DNA of 64,000 nucleotides from Arthrobacter yangruifuii (GTDB lineage Bacteria > Actinomycetota > Actinomycetes > Actinomycetales > Micrococcaceae). The stretch is from positions 62,001 to 126,000 of the forward strand of contig NZ_VTFX01000007.1 in assembly GCF_009192775.1 (NCBI RefSeq), given 5' to 3'. The notes beneath the pieces were generated by a model. It was given only the letters and a program-made list of their open reading frames with translations. It did not search any database and was not told where the DNA came from. The translations under genes were made by a program, and so were the position numbers. Shown piece by piece: positions 16,911 through 28,557 of this stretch (its first letter is position 1; the number at the start of each line of letters is the position of its first letter).

Positions 16911-16924
16911 TTAGAATCGGTGCA
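16911..16924 (+). promoter_or_regulatory. Putative -10 element for leaderless nagA transcript
   Basis: TAGAAT at 16911-16916 lies seven bases before the nagA ATG and there is no ribosome site in between. It fits a leaderless transcript start at or just before the ATG. Confidence 0.45.
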
Positions 16925-18144
16925 TGAACCCAACTGCACGCAGCCGGGACCGCGGCTGGATCCGCGGCGCCCTGCTCGCCCCGGACGAACTCATTGCCGA
17001 CGGCGCACTGGCCTTCGAGGGTGACCGCATCGTCTATGCCGGGCCGGCGGACGGTTTCGACGGCCGCGGCTGGCCGGATCCTGTCACCGCGCCGGAGGGT
17101 GCCCTCATCATTCCCGGGTTGGTGGACCTGCACTGCCACGGCGCCGTCGGCAGCGACTTCACCACGGCGGACGCAGCGGGAATCCGCCGTGCTGCCGCGT
17201 TCCTGCATGCAGCCGGCACCACCACACTGCTGGCGAGCACCGTTTCCGCACCCAAGGACGTGCTGCTGGCTGCCGCGGGACGGCTCGGGGCCGTGGCCCG
17301 GGAGGGACTCATTGCCGGCATCCATGCCGAGGGGCCCTTCCTCTCCGCCGTCCGCTGCGGGGCGCAGGACCCCGCGTCCCTCCTTGCCCCGGAGCCTGGC
17401 TTCGTGGATGAATTCCTCGCTGCCTCGGACGGCGAACTGGTCACCATGACCTACGCACCGGAACTGCCGGGTGCCGAAGACCTGGTGGACCGGCTGATCA
17501 CCCGGGGCGTGACACCGTCCCTGGGCCACACGGATGCTTCGGATTCCACCGCCGCCGCGTCCCTGGAGTGGGCGCGGGAGGAAATGGAGGAGGCGGGTTT
17601 TGACGGCTACGCCCCACGTCCCACCGTGACGCACCTGTTCAACGGCATGGCCCCCATGCACCACCGCTCCCCCGGCCCCGTTGCCGCGTGCCTGCGGGCC
17701 GCCAGGCGGGGCGATGCGGTGGTGGAGCTGATTGCCGACGGCGTGCACCTGGACCCGGCGATGATCCGCACCGTCTTTGACCTGGCCGGTCCGGCGAATG
17801 TGGCCCTGGTGAGCGACTCGATGGCCGCCACCGGGCTGGGGGACGGCAGCTACCGCCTGGGACCCGCCGACGTCGTGGTCAGCGGCGGTACCGCCAGGCT
17901 GGGAACGGACGGCGGGCTGGCCGGCGGTACCGCCACGCTCCTGCAGTGCGTGCGGACCGCCGTTGACGCCGGGGTTCCCCTGGCCGACGCCGTGCAGGCA
18001 GCAAGCGCGGTGCCGGCGGACGTCCTGAGGCTGGCCGACGAAGTCGGTGCCCTGCGCCGGGGCCTGCGTGCCGACGCCCTGGTGGTGTCGCCGGAACTCG
18101 AACTGCATGCCGTCCTGCGCAGCGGTACGTGGCTGCCTCGCTGA
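16924..18144 (+). CDS. nagA: N-acetylglucosamine-6-phosphate deacetylase
   Basis: NagA removes acetate from GlcNAc-6-phosphate to give glucosamine-6-phosphate, linking amino-sugar uptake and cell-wall recycling to glycolysis. The 406-residue amidohydrolase has VDLHCHG (metal His70 and His72), GIHAEGPFL (metal Glu region), TPSLGHTDAS and VTHLFNGM (His ligands and substrate loop), DGVHLDP and SDSMAATG (catalytic Asp). The C-terminus has the composite beta-domain segment GLRADALVVSPELEL. No nagB neighbour is present in this window. Confidence 0.94.
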   Translation: MNPTARSRDRGWIRGALLAPDELIADGALAFEGDRIVYAGPADGFDGRGWPDPVTAPEGALIIPGLVDLHCHGAVGSDFTTADAAGIRRAAAFLHAAGTTTLLASTVSAPKDVLLAAAGRLGAVAREGLIAGIHAEGPFLSAVRCGAQDPASLLAPEPGFVDEFLAASDGELVTMTYAPELPGAEDLVDRLITRGVTPSLGHTDASDSTAAASLEWAREEMEEAGFDGYAPRPTVTHLFNGMAPMHHRSPGPVAACLRAARRGDAVVELIADGVHLDPAMIRTVFDLAGPANVALVSDSMAATGLGDGSYRLGPADVVVSGGTARLGTDGGLAGGTATLLQCVRTAVDAGVPLADAVQAASAVPADVLRLADEVGALRRGLRADALVVSPELELHAVLRSGTWLPR

Positions 18145-18381
18145 AGAAACACTTAGGAGAAAAACTTTCCTAAATATTTCGTTTTCTCCATTGACCAGCC
18201 ATTTCGGTTATGCCACGCTGATATCAAGTCTTTGTGTAGGTGTTTTTTCATGCTCGCAAGACCGTTGCGAGTGAGAAGCTCCTCAAGGAACTGCTGAACA
18301 GCAAGAACTTGGGCTTTCTTGCTTCAGTAACATAACCGGCACGGACCGTGCCGGCAGGTTCCACATTATGAGGAGAAACAA
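18145..18381 (+). promoter_or_regulatory. Cold-shock gene leader with stem-loops
   Basis: This 237-base AT-richer leader precedes the cold-shock gene. It holds a hairpin at 18253-18271 (CTCGCAA/TTGCGAG), one at 18301-18322 (GCAAGAA/TTCTTGC) and a 9-base-pair perfect one at 18336-18354 (CCGGCACGG/CCGTGCCGG). A TTGACC box (about 18191) may be a -35. Near its start, a GGAGAAAA/TTTTCTCC inverted repeat may end the nagA transcript. Long structured leaders of csp mRNAs are known to control translation at low temperature; that role is inferred here. Confidence 0.55.
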
Positions 18382-18585
18382 ATGGCTCAGGGCACCGTCA
18401 AATGGTTTAACGCCGAAAAGGGCTTCGGCTTCATCACCCCGGACGACTCCGACGGCGACGTCTTCGTCCACTACTCCGAAATCCAGACCAACGGCTTCAA
18501 GACCCTCGACGAGAACCAGCGGGTTTCCTTCGAGATCGGCCAGGGCGCCAAGGGCCCCCAGGCCACCGGCGTCACCGCCCTCTAA
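18382..18585 (+). CDS. Cold-shock protein (CspA family)
   Basis: The 67-residue protein is a single OB-fold cold-shock domain that binds single-stranded RNA or DNA. RNP1 (KGFGFIT, residues 13-19) and RNP2 (VFVHYSEI, residues 28-35) are intact. It has the standard start [16 protein letters not shown] and a strong GAGGAGAAAC ribosome site before the ATG. It has its own long leader and terminator and so is a single-gene unit. Paralogues elsewhere in the genome are expected, so the exact symbol (cspA, cspB or other) is not assigned. Confidence 0.96.
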   Translation: MAQGTVKWFNAEKGFGFITPDDSDGDVFVHYSEIQTNGFKTLDENQRVSFEIGQGAKGPQATGVTAL

Positions 18586-18690
18586 AGCACCGCTCTCTAA
18601 AGCACTCGTCGCTAAGGCACTCGCCTCCAAGGCACAGCTTTCGTAGGCACCGCTTTCGTAGGCACAGCTTTCGTAGGCACCGCAGACAAT
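18571..18690 (+). repeat. 15-base tandem array derived from the cold-shock gene end
   Basis: About eight units of 15 bases follow one another without gaps. The first is the last five codons of the gene (GTCACCGCCCTCTAA); the next units (AGCACCGCTCTCTAA, AGCACTCGTCGCTAA, GGCACTCGCCTCCAA) drift, and the last copies alternate GGCACAGCTTTCGTA and GGCACCGCTTTCGTA. The period is in frame, so three TAA stops occur in a row. Confidence 0.85.
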
Positions 18691-18707
18691 TGCCTATCTG
18701 ACATATT

Positions 18708-18745
18708 GGAAGGCCCCCGGCACCTGCCGGGGGCCTTCCTTTGTG
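18708..18745. terminator. Intrinsic terminator of the cold-shock gene
   Basis: A 13- to 15-base-pair stem (18708-18722 with 18725-18739, inner pairs open in the loop) is followed by TTTG and TTTTG. It lies between the cold-shock gene and convergent murA and can serve both. Confidence 0.88.
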
Positions 18746-18772
18746 TTTTGTTGATTTTCCTTCCGGGAATCT

Positions 18773-20038
18773 TTATCCGCGGCGGCGGACCGCACCGGCT
18801 CCCAGACCGCGCAGGTTTTCCATGAACCGCTCATAACCGCGGTCAATATGCTCCACACCGCGTACTTCCGTGGTCCCCTCCGCCGCCAAACCCGCAATAA
18901 CCAAGGCAGCACCGGCGCGGATATCATTGGCCACCACCGGAGCACCGGAGAGCCGCGGCACCCCCTGGATCAGGGCGTGGTGCCCGTCCAGCCGCACCAC
19001 GGCTCCAAGCCGGGCCAGTTCCGAGGTGAAGCCCCAGCGCGCCTCGAAAACATTCTCGGTCACCATGCCGGACCCCGTGGATACGGCGTTCAGTGCCACC
19101 ACGAAGGGCTGCAGATCGGTCGGGAAGCCGGGGTAGGGCAGCGTGGACACGTTGATGGGCTCGGGACGGGCCGGCCCCTTGACCGTGAAGCCGCTATCCT
19201 CCGTGCTGACCCGGCAGCCCGACTGGACCAGCTTGTCCAGCACCACCGTCAGGGCGGACGCGTCAGCATTGCGCACCTCGATCTCGCCGCCGGTGATTGC
19301 CGCCGCGAAGGCCCAGGTCCCGGCGACAATCCGGTCCGGGACCACCCGGTGCTCTACCGGAGACAGTTCGTGCACCCCGTCGATGACCAGCGTGTTGGTC
19401 CCCACGCCGCTGATTTTCGCGCCCATGCCGTTGAGCATCCGGGCAATGTCCGTGATTTCCGGCTCCCGGGCGGCGTTGTCGATGACGGTGCGTCCCCGGG
19501 CCAGGGTGGCGGCCATCATGAGGTTTTCGGTGGCGCCCACCGAGGGGAAATCCAGGATGTGGTCCGCGCCGTGCAGCCCTTCCGGAACGGATGCGACGAG
19601 GTATCCGTGGTCGATGCCGATCTCGGCGCCCATCAGTTCCAGCCCGGCCCGGTGCATGTCCAGTCCGCGGGAGCCGATGGCGTCACCGCCGGGCAGGGCC
19701 ACTTCCGCCCGGCGGCAGCGTGCCACCAGCGGCCCCAGCACCGAGATGGAGGCACGCATGGCCCGGACCAGGTCATAGTCCGCCTGGTGGCCCAGTTCCT
19801 GGGGGACGTCCACGGCCACGGAGCCCGCATCGACGTCGTAATCCACCGTGCAGCCCAGCCGGCGCAGCAGCTCGGCCATGATCCATACGTCCTGGATGTT
19901 GGGCACATTCGTAATGACGGAGCGGCCCTGCGCCAGCAGGGTCGCTGCCATAAGCTTCAGGACGCTGTTCTTGGCGCCCGGGACGGTGACGGTGCCGCGG
20001 AGGGTGGACGGACCGGTAACAACAATGACGTCTTCCAT
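18773..20038 (-). CDS. murA: UDP-N-acetylglucosamine 1-carboxyvinyltransferase with Asp at the catalytic Cys position
   Basis: MurA transfers enolpyruvate from PEP to UDP-GlcNAc, the first committed step of peptidoglycan synthesis. The 421-residue protein has [10 protein letters not shown] with the Lys23-Asn24 pair, [12 protein letters not shown], and the catalytic loop as LPGGDAIG: residue 119, equal to E. coli Cys115, is Asp (codon GAC at 19682-19684). Cys-to-Asp at this position is known in Mycobacterium and some other bacteria and makes MurA insensitive to fosfomycin. The gene is convergent to the cold-shock gene and follows the ATP synthase/DUF2550 unit. Confidence 0.95.
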   Translation of the reverse strand: MEDVIVVTGPSTLRGTVTVPGAKNSVLKLMAATLLAQGRSVITNVPNIQDVWIMAELLRRLGCTVDYDVDAGSVAVDVPQELGHQADYDLVRAMRASISVLGPLVARCRRAEVALPGGDAIGSRGLDMHRAGLELMGAEIGIDHGYLVASVPEGLHGADHILDFPSVGATENLMMAATLARGRTVIDNAAREPEITDIARMLNGMGAKISGVGTNTLVIDGVHELSPVEHRVVPDRIVAGTWAFAAAITGGEIEVRNADASALTVVLDKLVQSGCRVSTEDSGFTVKGPARPEPINVSTLPYPGFPTDLQPFVVALNAVSTGSGMVTENVFEARWGFTSELARLGAVVRLDGHHALIQGVPRLSGAPVVANDIRAGAALVIAGLAAEGTTEVRGVEHIDRGYERFMENLRGLGAGAVRRRG

Positions 20039-20081
20039 GACTCCATCCTAAGTGGCCGCGGGCGCCGTCTCCGGGCAGCAG

Positions 20082-20113
20082 AAAAGGCACAGGGAAATTC
20101 CCTGTGCCTTTTT
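20082..20113. terminator. Terminator after DUF2550 / ATP synthase operon
   Basis: AAAAGGCACAGGG (20082-20094) pairs with CCCTGTGCCTTTT (20100-20112) across a short loop. On the minus strand the stem is followed by TTTTC, so it would end transcripts of the ATP synthase-DUF2550 unit just before murA. Confidence 0.85.
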
Positions 20114-20122
20114 CCGCGGGCG

Positions 20123-20551
20123 CTAGCGCCAGGTGCCGATGCCCACAACGGGGCCGGCTTCCACCCAAGAGGACAGTCCGGCGTAGGCCTCATAGTTCAT
20201 GGCGACGAGGACTTCGCTGCCCTGGTAATTCAGCCGGACGACGACGGCGCCCGGCTGGATCCGGGCACGCTCGGCCTCGGTGGGCTCCCGCCAGCCGGCC
20301 ATTTCCAGCGAACTGCGCAGGAAACGGTACGGGGGGCGGGGACTCAGCGAGACCAGGCGCAGCCATTCCAGATGGGTGTCCGTATAACGGCATACCCCCA
20401 TCCGCCACCCCGAAGGGGGGAAGCGGATGGAGGCATCGAAGGTTCCCAGGGCGCGCCGCAGCTGGCTGCGGCGCACCCCGAAAAGCACTACTGCAAGGAC
20501 AAGCAGCCCAAACAGGGCGGCCAACGCAATGAACACATAGGAGCTGTCCAT
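20123..20551 (-). CDS. DUF2550 family membrane protein
   Basis: The 142-residue protein has one N-terminal transmembrane segment (SYVFIALAALFGLLVLAVVLFGV, within residues 4-26) followed by a basic patch and a soluble cytoplasmic domain with the DUF2550 blocks SIRFPPSGWRMGVCRYTD and LEWLRLVSLSPRP. Its gene sits directly after atpC (10 bases), as Rv1312 does in Mycobacterium. This fixed position suggests a link to the ATP synthase or the membrane, but the function is unknown. Confidence 0.88.
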   Translation of the reverse strand: MDSSYVFIALAALFGLLVLAVVLFGVRRSQLRRALGTFDASIRFPPSGWRMGVCRYTDTHLEWLRLVSLSPRPPYRFLRSSLEMAGWREPTEAERARIQPGAVVVRLNYQGSEVLVAMNYEAYAGLSSWVEAGPVVGIGTWR

Positions 20552-20560
20552 CGGAAGGGG

Positions 20561-20848
20561 TCAGCGGGTCCCGGCGGGTGCGTCGCTGGTCACCTTGGCA
20601 TTGTCTGCCACGATGACTACGCGGTTGTTGTCCACGGAGAAGAATCCACCGTCAACACTTACCTCAATGCGGGAACCGGACACCGGCTCGATGGCCAGGC
20701 CGCCCTCTGCCAGGATGGCCAGCACCGGTGAGTGTCCGGGAAGGATCCCGATCTCGCCGTCGCTGGTGCGGGCCTTGACCATTTTTGCCGCTCCCGACCA
20801 CACGAAGTGGTCGGCAGCAACAATCTCAACTTCGAGTTCGTTGGCCAT
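20561..20848 (-). CDS. atpC: ATP synthase epsilon subunit (short form)
   Basis: Epsilon is part of the F1 central stalk and couples it to the c-ring. At 95 residues this copy covers the N-terminal beta-sandwich (LEVEIVAADHFVWSGAAKMV, GEIGILPGHSPVLAIL, SVDGGFFSVDNNRVVIVAD) but lacks the C-terminal helical hairpin that inhibits hydrolysis in other bacteria. The ATG at 20848 is chosen: the upstream frame overlaps atpD and does not look like protein. It ends the core atp genes, 5 bases after atpD. Confidence 0.94.
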   Translation of the reverse strand: MANELEVEIVAADHFVWSGAAKMVKARTSDGEIGILPGHSPVLAILAEGGLAIEPVSGSRIEVSVDGGFFSVDNNRVVIVADNAKVTSDAPAGTR

Positions 20849-20853
20849 GTGGC

Positions 20854-22335
<1,482 letters not shown>

Positions 22336-22394
22336 TTAGATGGCGTGTGGACTAAGTTTTTTATGCGTTGGAACTTGTCTTGAACTGCAGCTGG

Positions 22395-23288
22395 TCAGGA
22401 GGCGCTGAGCGCGTCCGCACCGGCTACGATCTCGGAAAGTTCCTGGGTGATTTCGGCCTGACGCGCGTTGTTGCGGAGTCGCGTGTACTTCTTGATCAGG
22501 TCCGTGGCGTTGTCCCCTGCGGCCTTCATGGCGCGCTGGCGGGCTGCAAGCTCGGAAGCGGCTGCCTGGAGCATGGCTGCGAAGATGCGCGACTCGATGT
22601 AGCGCGGCAGCAGTGCGTCCAGGACCTTTTCCGGCTCAGGCTCGTATTCGTAGAGCGGCAGGAACTCAGCGCTTGACTGGGCTTCTTCCTCTACTACTTC
22701 CAGCGGCAGCAGTCGGATAACCGCAGGTTCCTGAATAACCATGGACTTGAAGCGCGTGTAGACGATGTGGATTTCGTCCACGCCGCCGTCTTCGTAGGCC
22801 GTGTTGAAGTCATCGAGGAGTGCCTTGCCGATTTCACGGGCTGTTTCGAACTCGGGTGCGTCGGTACCGCCGGTCCAGACCCGTTCCACGGAACGGTTCC
22901 GGAAGTCGTAGTACGCCTGCCCCTTGCGTCCAACAAGGTAGGTCTTAACTTCCTTGCCCTCTTCACGGAGCAATTCATTGAGTGCTTCGCCCTGCTTGAG
23001 GACACCGGCGGAGTAGGATCCGGCAAGACCGCGGTCGGAGGTCATGATGACCGCGGCTGCGCGCCGGATCTGCTCCGGTTCGGTGGTCAGCGGATGATCG
23101 ATCTCCGACTGGGATGCCACAGCAGAAACGGCACGGGTGATCGCATTGGAGTAAGGCAGTGACGCAGCCACACGGGTGCGCGCCTTTCCAATGCGAGAGG
23201 CAGCAATCAGCTCCATCGCCTTGAAGATCTTCTGCATCGACGTGGTCGACGCGATCTTCTGGCGGTAGACCCGAATTTGGGCTCCCAT
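22395..23288 (-). CDS. atpG: ATP synthase gamma subunit
   Basis: Gamma is the rotating central shaft of F1. The 297-residue protein starts [36 protein letters not shown] and has [10 protein letters not shown] near residue 90 and the C-terminal helix [21 protein letters not shown] that enters the alpha-beta ring. An actinobacterial extension is seen in the middle ([24 protein letters not shown]). It sits between atpA and atpD, with a strong hairpin in the gap to atpA. Confidence 0.97.
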   Translation of the reverse strand: MGAQIRVYRQKIASTTSMQKIFKAMELIAASRIGKARTRVAASLPYSNAITRAVSAVASQSEIDHPLTTEPEQIRRAAAVIMTSDRGLAGSYSAGVLKQGEALNELLREEGKEVKTYLVGRKGQAYYDFRNRSVERVWTGGTDAPEFETAREIGKALLDDFNTAYEDGGVDEIHIVYTRFKSMVIQEPAVIRLLPLEVVEEEAQSSAEFLPLYEYEPEPEKVLDALLPRYIESRIFAAMLQAAASELAARQRAMKAAGDNATDLIKKYTRLRNNARQAEITQELSEIVAGADALSAS

Positions 23289-23342
23289 ACTCTTCCTTTC
23301 AGTTCCTAGCGTTGGAGCTAGGGGCTAAGGCAATGGCTCGGG

Positions 23343-23378
23343 GTTCCGCTGCCGGGCACCTAAGCCCGGCAGCGGAAC
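23343..23378. other. Perfect 15-base-pair stem-loop between atpA and atpG
   Basis: GTTCCGCTGCCGGGC (23343-23357) pairs fully with 23364-23378 across a six-base loop ACCTAA. It lies in the 100-base gap between two genes of one operon and has no T-tract. A role in mRNA processing, stability or partial termination is possible. Confidence 0.8.
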
Positions 23379-23388
23379 TCCACAGCCG

Positions 23389-25026
<1,638 letters not shown>

Positions 25027-25127
25027 CTGCAGTCCCTGCTCTCCTATGTTGTGATCATCGAATAAAAGCCGATGACCGTGATTGGTTCTCAATTGTTCTT
25101 GAAGGCCGGTGAGGGCCGTCAAAGTGA

Positions 25128-25943
25128 CTAGACAGCGAGCTTTCGGCGAAGTTCAGTCAGGCGCGTCGCAACGGTGGAATCAACTACTTCATCCCCCACT
25201 GTGACACGAATGCCGCCGAGAATCGCCGGGTCCACATTGACGTTGATCTTCAGCTCACGGCCATACAGTCCGTTGAGAGAGGACTGCAGACGCTTTTGCT
25301 GTTCCTGCGTCAGCGGACGGCTGGACTGCACTTCTGCAATCCACCGCTGCTGGCGGCCGGCCACCAGTTCCATGAAGCGGGCAACCAGTGCTGCGGGACG
25401 CAGACCGCGCGGGGCGGTTACTGCCTGCGTAATAAGCACCTTTGCTTCGGCTCCGATGCCCGGTACCAGCTTGTGTGCCAGTACGGCCTTCGCCTGAGCC
25501 GATGCCTGCGGTTCCTGCAGTGCACGCTGCACGTCGTGGTTGGCTGCAACGGCCTGGTTGAAGCGGAACAAATCGCTTTCCAGGGCTTCAAGGCCGGCCA
25601 GGCCGGGACCCTTGTTTTCCGCGACAGCGGAGACGACCGTAGCGCCCAGCGTTTCCAGGGCATCGCCCAGGTCACGCGGCGTGCGCCAGCGGGACTCCAC
25701 CAGAGAAGCAACCAGCTGCTCGGCATCGGTCGAAACCTTGCCGCCGACCAGCGTGGAGACCAGGGCTCCCTTTGCAGAGGCTTCACGAGCCGGATCCGTC
25801 AGGGCACGCAGCAGGCCAGCATCGCTGTCCAGCAGGCCCAGAATTCCAAAGAGTTCCTCGGCCAGGGTCAGGGTTGCACCGGGAAGCATGGCTTCCAGCT
25901 TCTCCTGAGCTGCGGCCAGTGACTCGCTCGATATACCTGCCAT
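25128..25943 (-). CDS. atpH: ATP synthase delta subunit
   Basis: Delta is the top of the peripheral stalk and holds alpha to the b dimer. The 271-residue protein has an N-terminal helical domain and the C-terminal conserved block [17 protein letters not shown] / [11 protein letters not shown]. It is longer than the ~180-residue E. coli protein, as usual in actinobacteria. Its ATG overlaps the stop of atpF by one base (TAATG), which indicates translational coupling. A 101-base gap separates it from atpA. Confidence 0.96.
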   Translation of the reverse strand: MAGISSESLAAAQEKLEAMLPGATLTLAEELFGILGLLDSDAGLLRALTDPAREASAKGALVSTLVGGKVSTDAEQLVASLVESRWRTPRDLGDALETLGATVVSAVAENKGPGLAGLEALESDLFRFNQAVAANHDVQRALQEPQASAQAKAVLAHKLVPGIGAEAKVLITQAVTAPRGLRPAALVARFMELVAGRQQRWIAEVQSSRPLTQEQQKRLQSSLNGLYGRELKINVNVDPAILGGIRVTVGDEVVDSTVATRLTELRRKLAV

Positions 25944-26491
25944 TACTTAACCGCACCTGCGTTCTGGGTTTCCAGGTCGGCAAGGAAGCGGTCAACCACA
26001 CGGGCGGCACGCGCATCGTCGGCGAGGGACTCGCCGACAACCTTGCTGGCCAGCTCGGTGGCAAGGGTGCCCACTTCGCTGCGGAGGGAGACGACAGCTG
26101 CCTGGCGCTCAGCCTCGATGGCGACGTGGGACTGTTCCATGATGCGGGCGGATTCTGCGCCGGCCTTGGCCTTCAGGTCTGCGAGGATCTGGGCGCCTTC
26201 GGCGCGTGCTTCCTCACGGATCCGGTTAGCCTCGGTGCGGGCATCGATCAGCTGCTGCTTGTATTCATCGAGCGCCGCGCTGGCCTCAGCCTGTGCAGCT
26301 TCGGCCTTCTTGAGTCCGCCTTCGATGGCCTCGGTACGCTCTGCATACGTCTTCTCGAACATCGGGACGACAAACTTGACGACGATGTACATCAGCACGG
26401 CGAAGCCAAGCAGTGTTACGAGGATCTCCCAGATGTTCGGGACCAGAGGATTCGCGCCTTCTTCGGCGGCGAGGATTAGTGCCTCGTTCAT
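25943..26491 (-). CDS. atpF: ATP synthase b subunit
   Basis: The b subunit forms the peripheral stalk, anchored by one transmembrane helix (IWEILVTLLGFAVLMYIVVKFVVPMF, about residues 21-46) and continuing as a long charged coiled-coil rich in Ala, Glu and Arg (YAERTEAIEGGLKKAEAAQAEASAALDEY). The total length of 182 residues is normal. It sits between atpE and atpH, overlapping the latter's start by one base. Confidence 0.96.
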   Translation of the reverse strand: MNEALILAAEEGANPLVPNIWEILVTLLGFAVLMYIVVKFVVPMFEKTYAERTEAIEGGLKKAEAAQAEASAALDEYKQQLIDARTEANRIREEARAEGAQILADLKAKAGAESARIMEQSHVAIEAERQAAVVSLRSEVGTLATELASKVVGESLADDARAARVVDRFLADLETQNAGAVK

Positions 26492-26535
26492 TTCAATCCG
26501 TCCTATCTACTTGGTTAGGAAAATTCGCGCTGAAG

Positions 26536-26751
26536 TTAGAGAACGAACGCGAAAACCAGACCAAGGATAGCCAGTGCTTCGGTCAGTGCCAGACCCAGGA
26601 AGGCGATCGGCTGCAGGACGCGCTGTGCTTCCGGCTGGCGTGCAACGCCGTTGATGTACGCCGCGAAGACCAGGCCCACGCCGATGGCGCCGCCGATTGC
26701 CGACAGGCCGTAGCCGATGAGGTTGAGGTTACCGTCGATGGAGATTTCCAT
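26536..26751 (-). CDS. atpE: ATP synthase c subunit
   Basis: The c subunit forms the proton-driven membrane ring. The 71-residue hairpin has two transmembrane helices joined by the polar loop ARQPEAQ; the first holds the GAIGVG packing motif and the second carries the essential carboxylate Glu58 ([10 protein letters not shown]). No lysine appears at positions typical of sodium-binding rings, so a proton ring is likely. The ATG at 26751 follows an AAAGGAAC ribosome site; an in-frame ATG six codons upstream would lie on that site. This is also the family targeted by diarylquinolines in mycobacteria. Confidence 0.96.
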   Translation of the reverse strand: MEISIDGNLNLIGYGLSAIGGAIGVGLVFAAYINGVARQPEAQRVLQPIAFLGLALTEALAILGLVFAFVL

Positions 26752-26822
26752 TATGGATGTTCCTTTCAAGATGCCCGGGGGCAGGTTGTTTGGTTCAGGG
26801 GTTTCCCCCGGTGAGGGGAGGT

Positions 26823-27626
26823 TTAGTGTTCCTCGGCCAGGGAGCCTTGGATGTAGATCGCGGTCAGCAGGGTGAAGACATAGGCCTGCAGGACCTGGAT
26901 CAAAACTTCGAACAGGAACATGGCGACGCCGCCTACCAGGGTGAGGACACCCAGCGGCTTCAGCAGTCCCTCAGCCTCCAGGAGCAGGAACGAGGTTCCG
27001 GCACCCGCCAGCATGATGATCAGGTGGCCCGACAGCATGGTTGCGAAGAGTCGCAGGCTGTGCGTGATCGGGCGGACCAGGAAGGTGGAGATGATTTCAA
27101 TCAGGACCACGAGGGGCAGGATGGCCATCGGCACACCGGACGGCACTGTGGCGAACTTGAAGTAGGCGAGGCCGTGCTTCCGAATGCCGACAATGATCCA
27201 GGTGAAGTAGACAATCCCGGCCAGCGCATAGGCCGTACCCACGTGGGACGTGGTCGGCAGCTGGGCCAGCGGGATGGTGCCCCACAGGTTGTTGATCAGG
27301 ATGAAGAAGAACAGCGCAAAGAGCAGCGGGGTAAAGGACCGGAAGTCCTTTTCACCGATGATGTCCCGGCCGATCGAGTTGCGGACGAAGTTGTAGCTCC
27401 ATTCGCCCAGGAACTGCAGCCGGCCCGGAACCATCTGTCCCTTGCGGGCGGCGGCTACGAAAAACCAGCCGATAAGGATGACGGAGAGGAGGATAAGCAG
27501 CATCTGCTTTCCAAATCCTTCACCACTTTCGGCGCCCCAGGGAAGGATCTCAGGGAGGTGCATGTCTTCGAGGGTGGGTGGAACGAATCCCTCTTCATTG
27601 GAGGCGGGAAGCGCAAGCGCGATCAA
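26823..27626 (-). CDS. atpB: ATP synthase a subunit (TTG start)
   Basis: Subunit a forms the proton half-channels against the c-ring. The 267-residue membrane protein has about six hydrophobic helices and the essential Arg in [14 protein letters not shown], the family signature. The first codon is TTG at 27624-27626 with a well-placed GAGAGGAAAC ribosome site; the first in-frame ATG is 21 codons downstream, inside the conserved N-terminal region (LEDMHLPEI), so it would truncate the protein. It is separated from atpE by 71 bases. Confidence 0.95.
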   Translation of the reverse strand: MIALALPASNEEGFVPPTLEDMHLPEILPWGAESGEGFGKQMLLILLSVILIGWFFVAAARKGQMVPGRLQFLGEWSYNFVRNSIGRDIIGEKDFRSFTPLLFALFFFILINNLWGTIPLAQLPTTSHVGTAYALAGIVYFTWIIVGIRKHGLAYFKFATVPSGVPMAILPLVVLIEIISTFLVRPITHSLRLFATMLSGHLIIMLAGAGTSFLLLEAEGLLKPLGVLTLVGGVAMFLFEVLIQVLQAYVFTLLTAIYIQGSLAEEH

Positions 27627-27711
27627 CGCGTTTCCTCTCTGCTGTGTCCGTCGTTGGGCATATCATTGGCGGGCACGCTCGAGGTGCGCCCGTTGTTTCG
27701 GTTTTGTGAAA

Positions 27712-27987
27712 TCAATTCGATTTATCCGTATCCGGCTGTTTTCCGCCCGCTCCGGGGCGGTCTGCACCCGAGGCGCGCCTGTGTGCGAAGGCGACATAAT
27801 AGCCACTGACCGCACCCAGGACGATACCGGCCGGTAAAATCCAGCGAGTTCCCAGGAGACTATCCAGGCTCCACCCTATCAAACCCAGGGCGATGATTCC
27901 TGCCAGCAGATACTGTACGATTGCGCGGCGGCGGCTGGCAGGAGCCTGGAAGGCTGCAGGTCCCGATGCGGGCTGATTCTTAGGCAT
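27712..27987 (-). CDS. AtpZ/AtpI-like small membrane protein
   Basis: This 91-residue protein has two transmembrane segments (IVQYLLAGIIALGLIGWSLDSLL and WILPAGIVLGAVSGYYVAF) with a basic front and a Gly/Asp-rich tail. The pattern GWxLDxLLGTxW...P is typical of AtpZ/AtpI-associated proteins found at the head of atp operons, thought to assist ring assembly or Mg2+ handling. It overlaps the upstream atpI-like gene by eight bases and lies 85 bases before atpB. Confidence 0.82.
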   Translation of the reverse strand: MPKNQPASGPAAFQAPASRRRAIVQYLLAGIIALGLIGWSLDSLLGTRWILPAGIVLGAVSGYYVAFAHRRASGADRPGAGGKQPDTDKSN

Positions 27988-28462
27988 CTGATCCCCCTTT
28001 GCGGGCCGTGTCGGTAACATCGCTGTAAATCAGGTGGCGGCTCCGTGAAAAAGCGCGGATCTCGGCAAACTGCCACAGGACCACTGCGCCTACGGCGGTC
28101 AGGGCAAACCATTCCGTATGCAGCCATTCCGGTGTTCCCAGGACGAGAAGAATGACGGCGAACCCGGCGATTTTAATCGCATAAGTAACCACGAACATTC
28201 CAATGGCCCCGGAGGGGTTGCTGCGTCCTACGACGTGGCCCACCAGGAGGCTGATTCCGAAGAATGCGGCAATAAGGAACCATCCCGATAGGGCACTCGC
28301 CGCGGCGCCGGGCCCGGAGATTGGGGCGGCCGCAGCTGCCGCGAGGACCGCTGCACCGCCGGACAGTGCCAGGGCTGACCTGAGAATCCCCAGCCAAGGG
28401 GCCTTCGTAGGCCCGGAGGCGGTCAGGTACCCGCCGGAGCGGGAACCTTCAGCGGATCTCAT
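27980..28462 (-). CDS. AtpI-like ATP synthase operon protein
   Basis: The 160-residue product has four likely transmembrane segments (LRSALALSGGAAVLAAAAAAPI, WFLIAAFFGISLLVGHVVG, MFVVTYAIKIAGFAVILLVLG and FALTAVGAVVLWQFAEIRAF) and short polar ends. Its position as first gene of the atp cluster matches AtpI/Rv1303; AtpI of other bacteria helps assemble the c-ring. Sequence identity to classical AtpI is low here, so the call rests on topology plus location. It is probably the first gene of the operon transcript. Confidence 0.78.
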   Translation of the reverse strand: MRSAEGSRSGGYLTASGPTKAPWLGILRSALALSGGAAVLAAAAAAPISGPGAAASALSGWFLIAAFFGISLLVGHVVGRSNPSGAIGMFVVTYAIKIAGFAVILLVLGTPEWLHTEWFALTAVGAVVLWQFAEIRAFSRSRHLIYSDVTDTARKGGSDA

Positions 28463-28557
28463 GGTGAGGCAGTCTTCCTTGCTGGTTCTTCAGAGCCTGG
28501 GGCTTGGGGGAAGGCGCGGGTTACCGCGACCCTTGAATTCTACAGTACATAGAAGAA

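Noticed and set aside
18586-18646. Continuation of the cold-shock gene by readthrough into the repeat array
   Set aside because: Three in-frame TAA codons follow one another in the first units, so no extended product would be made; the array belongs to the 3' UTR.
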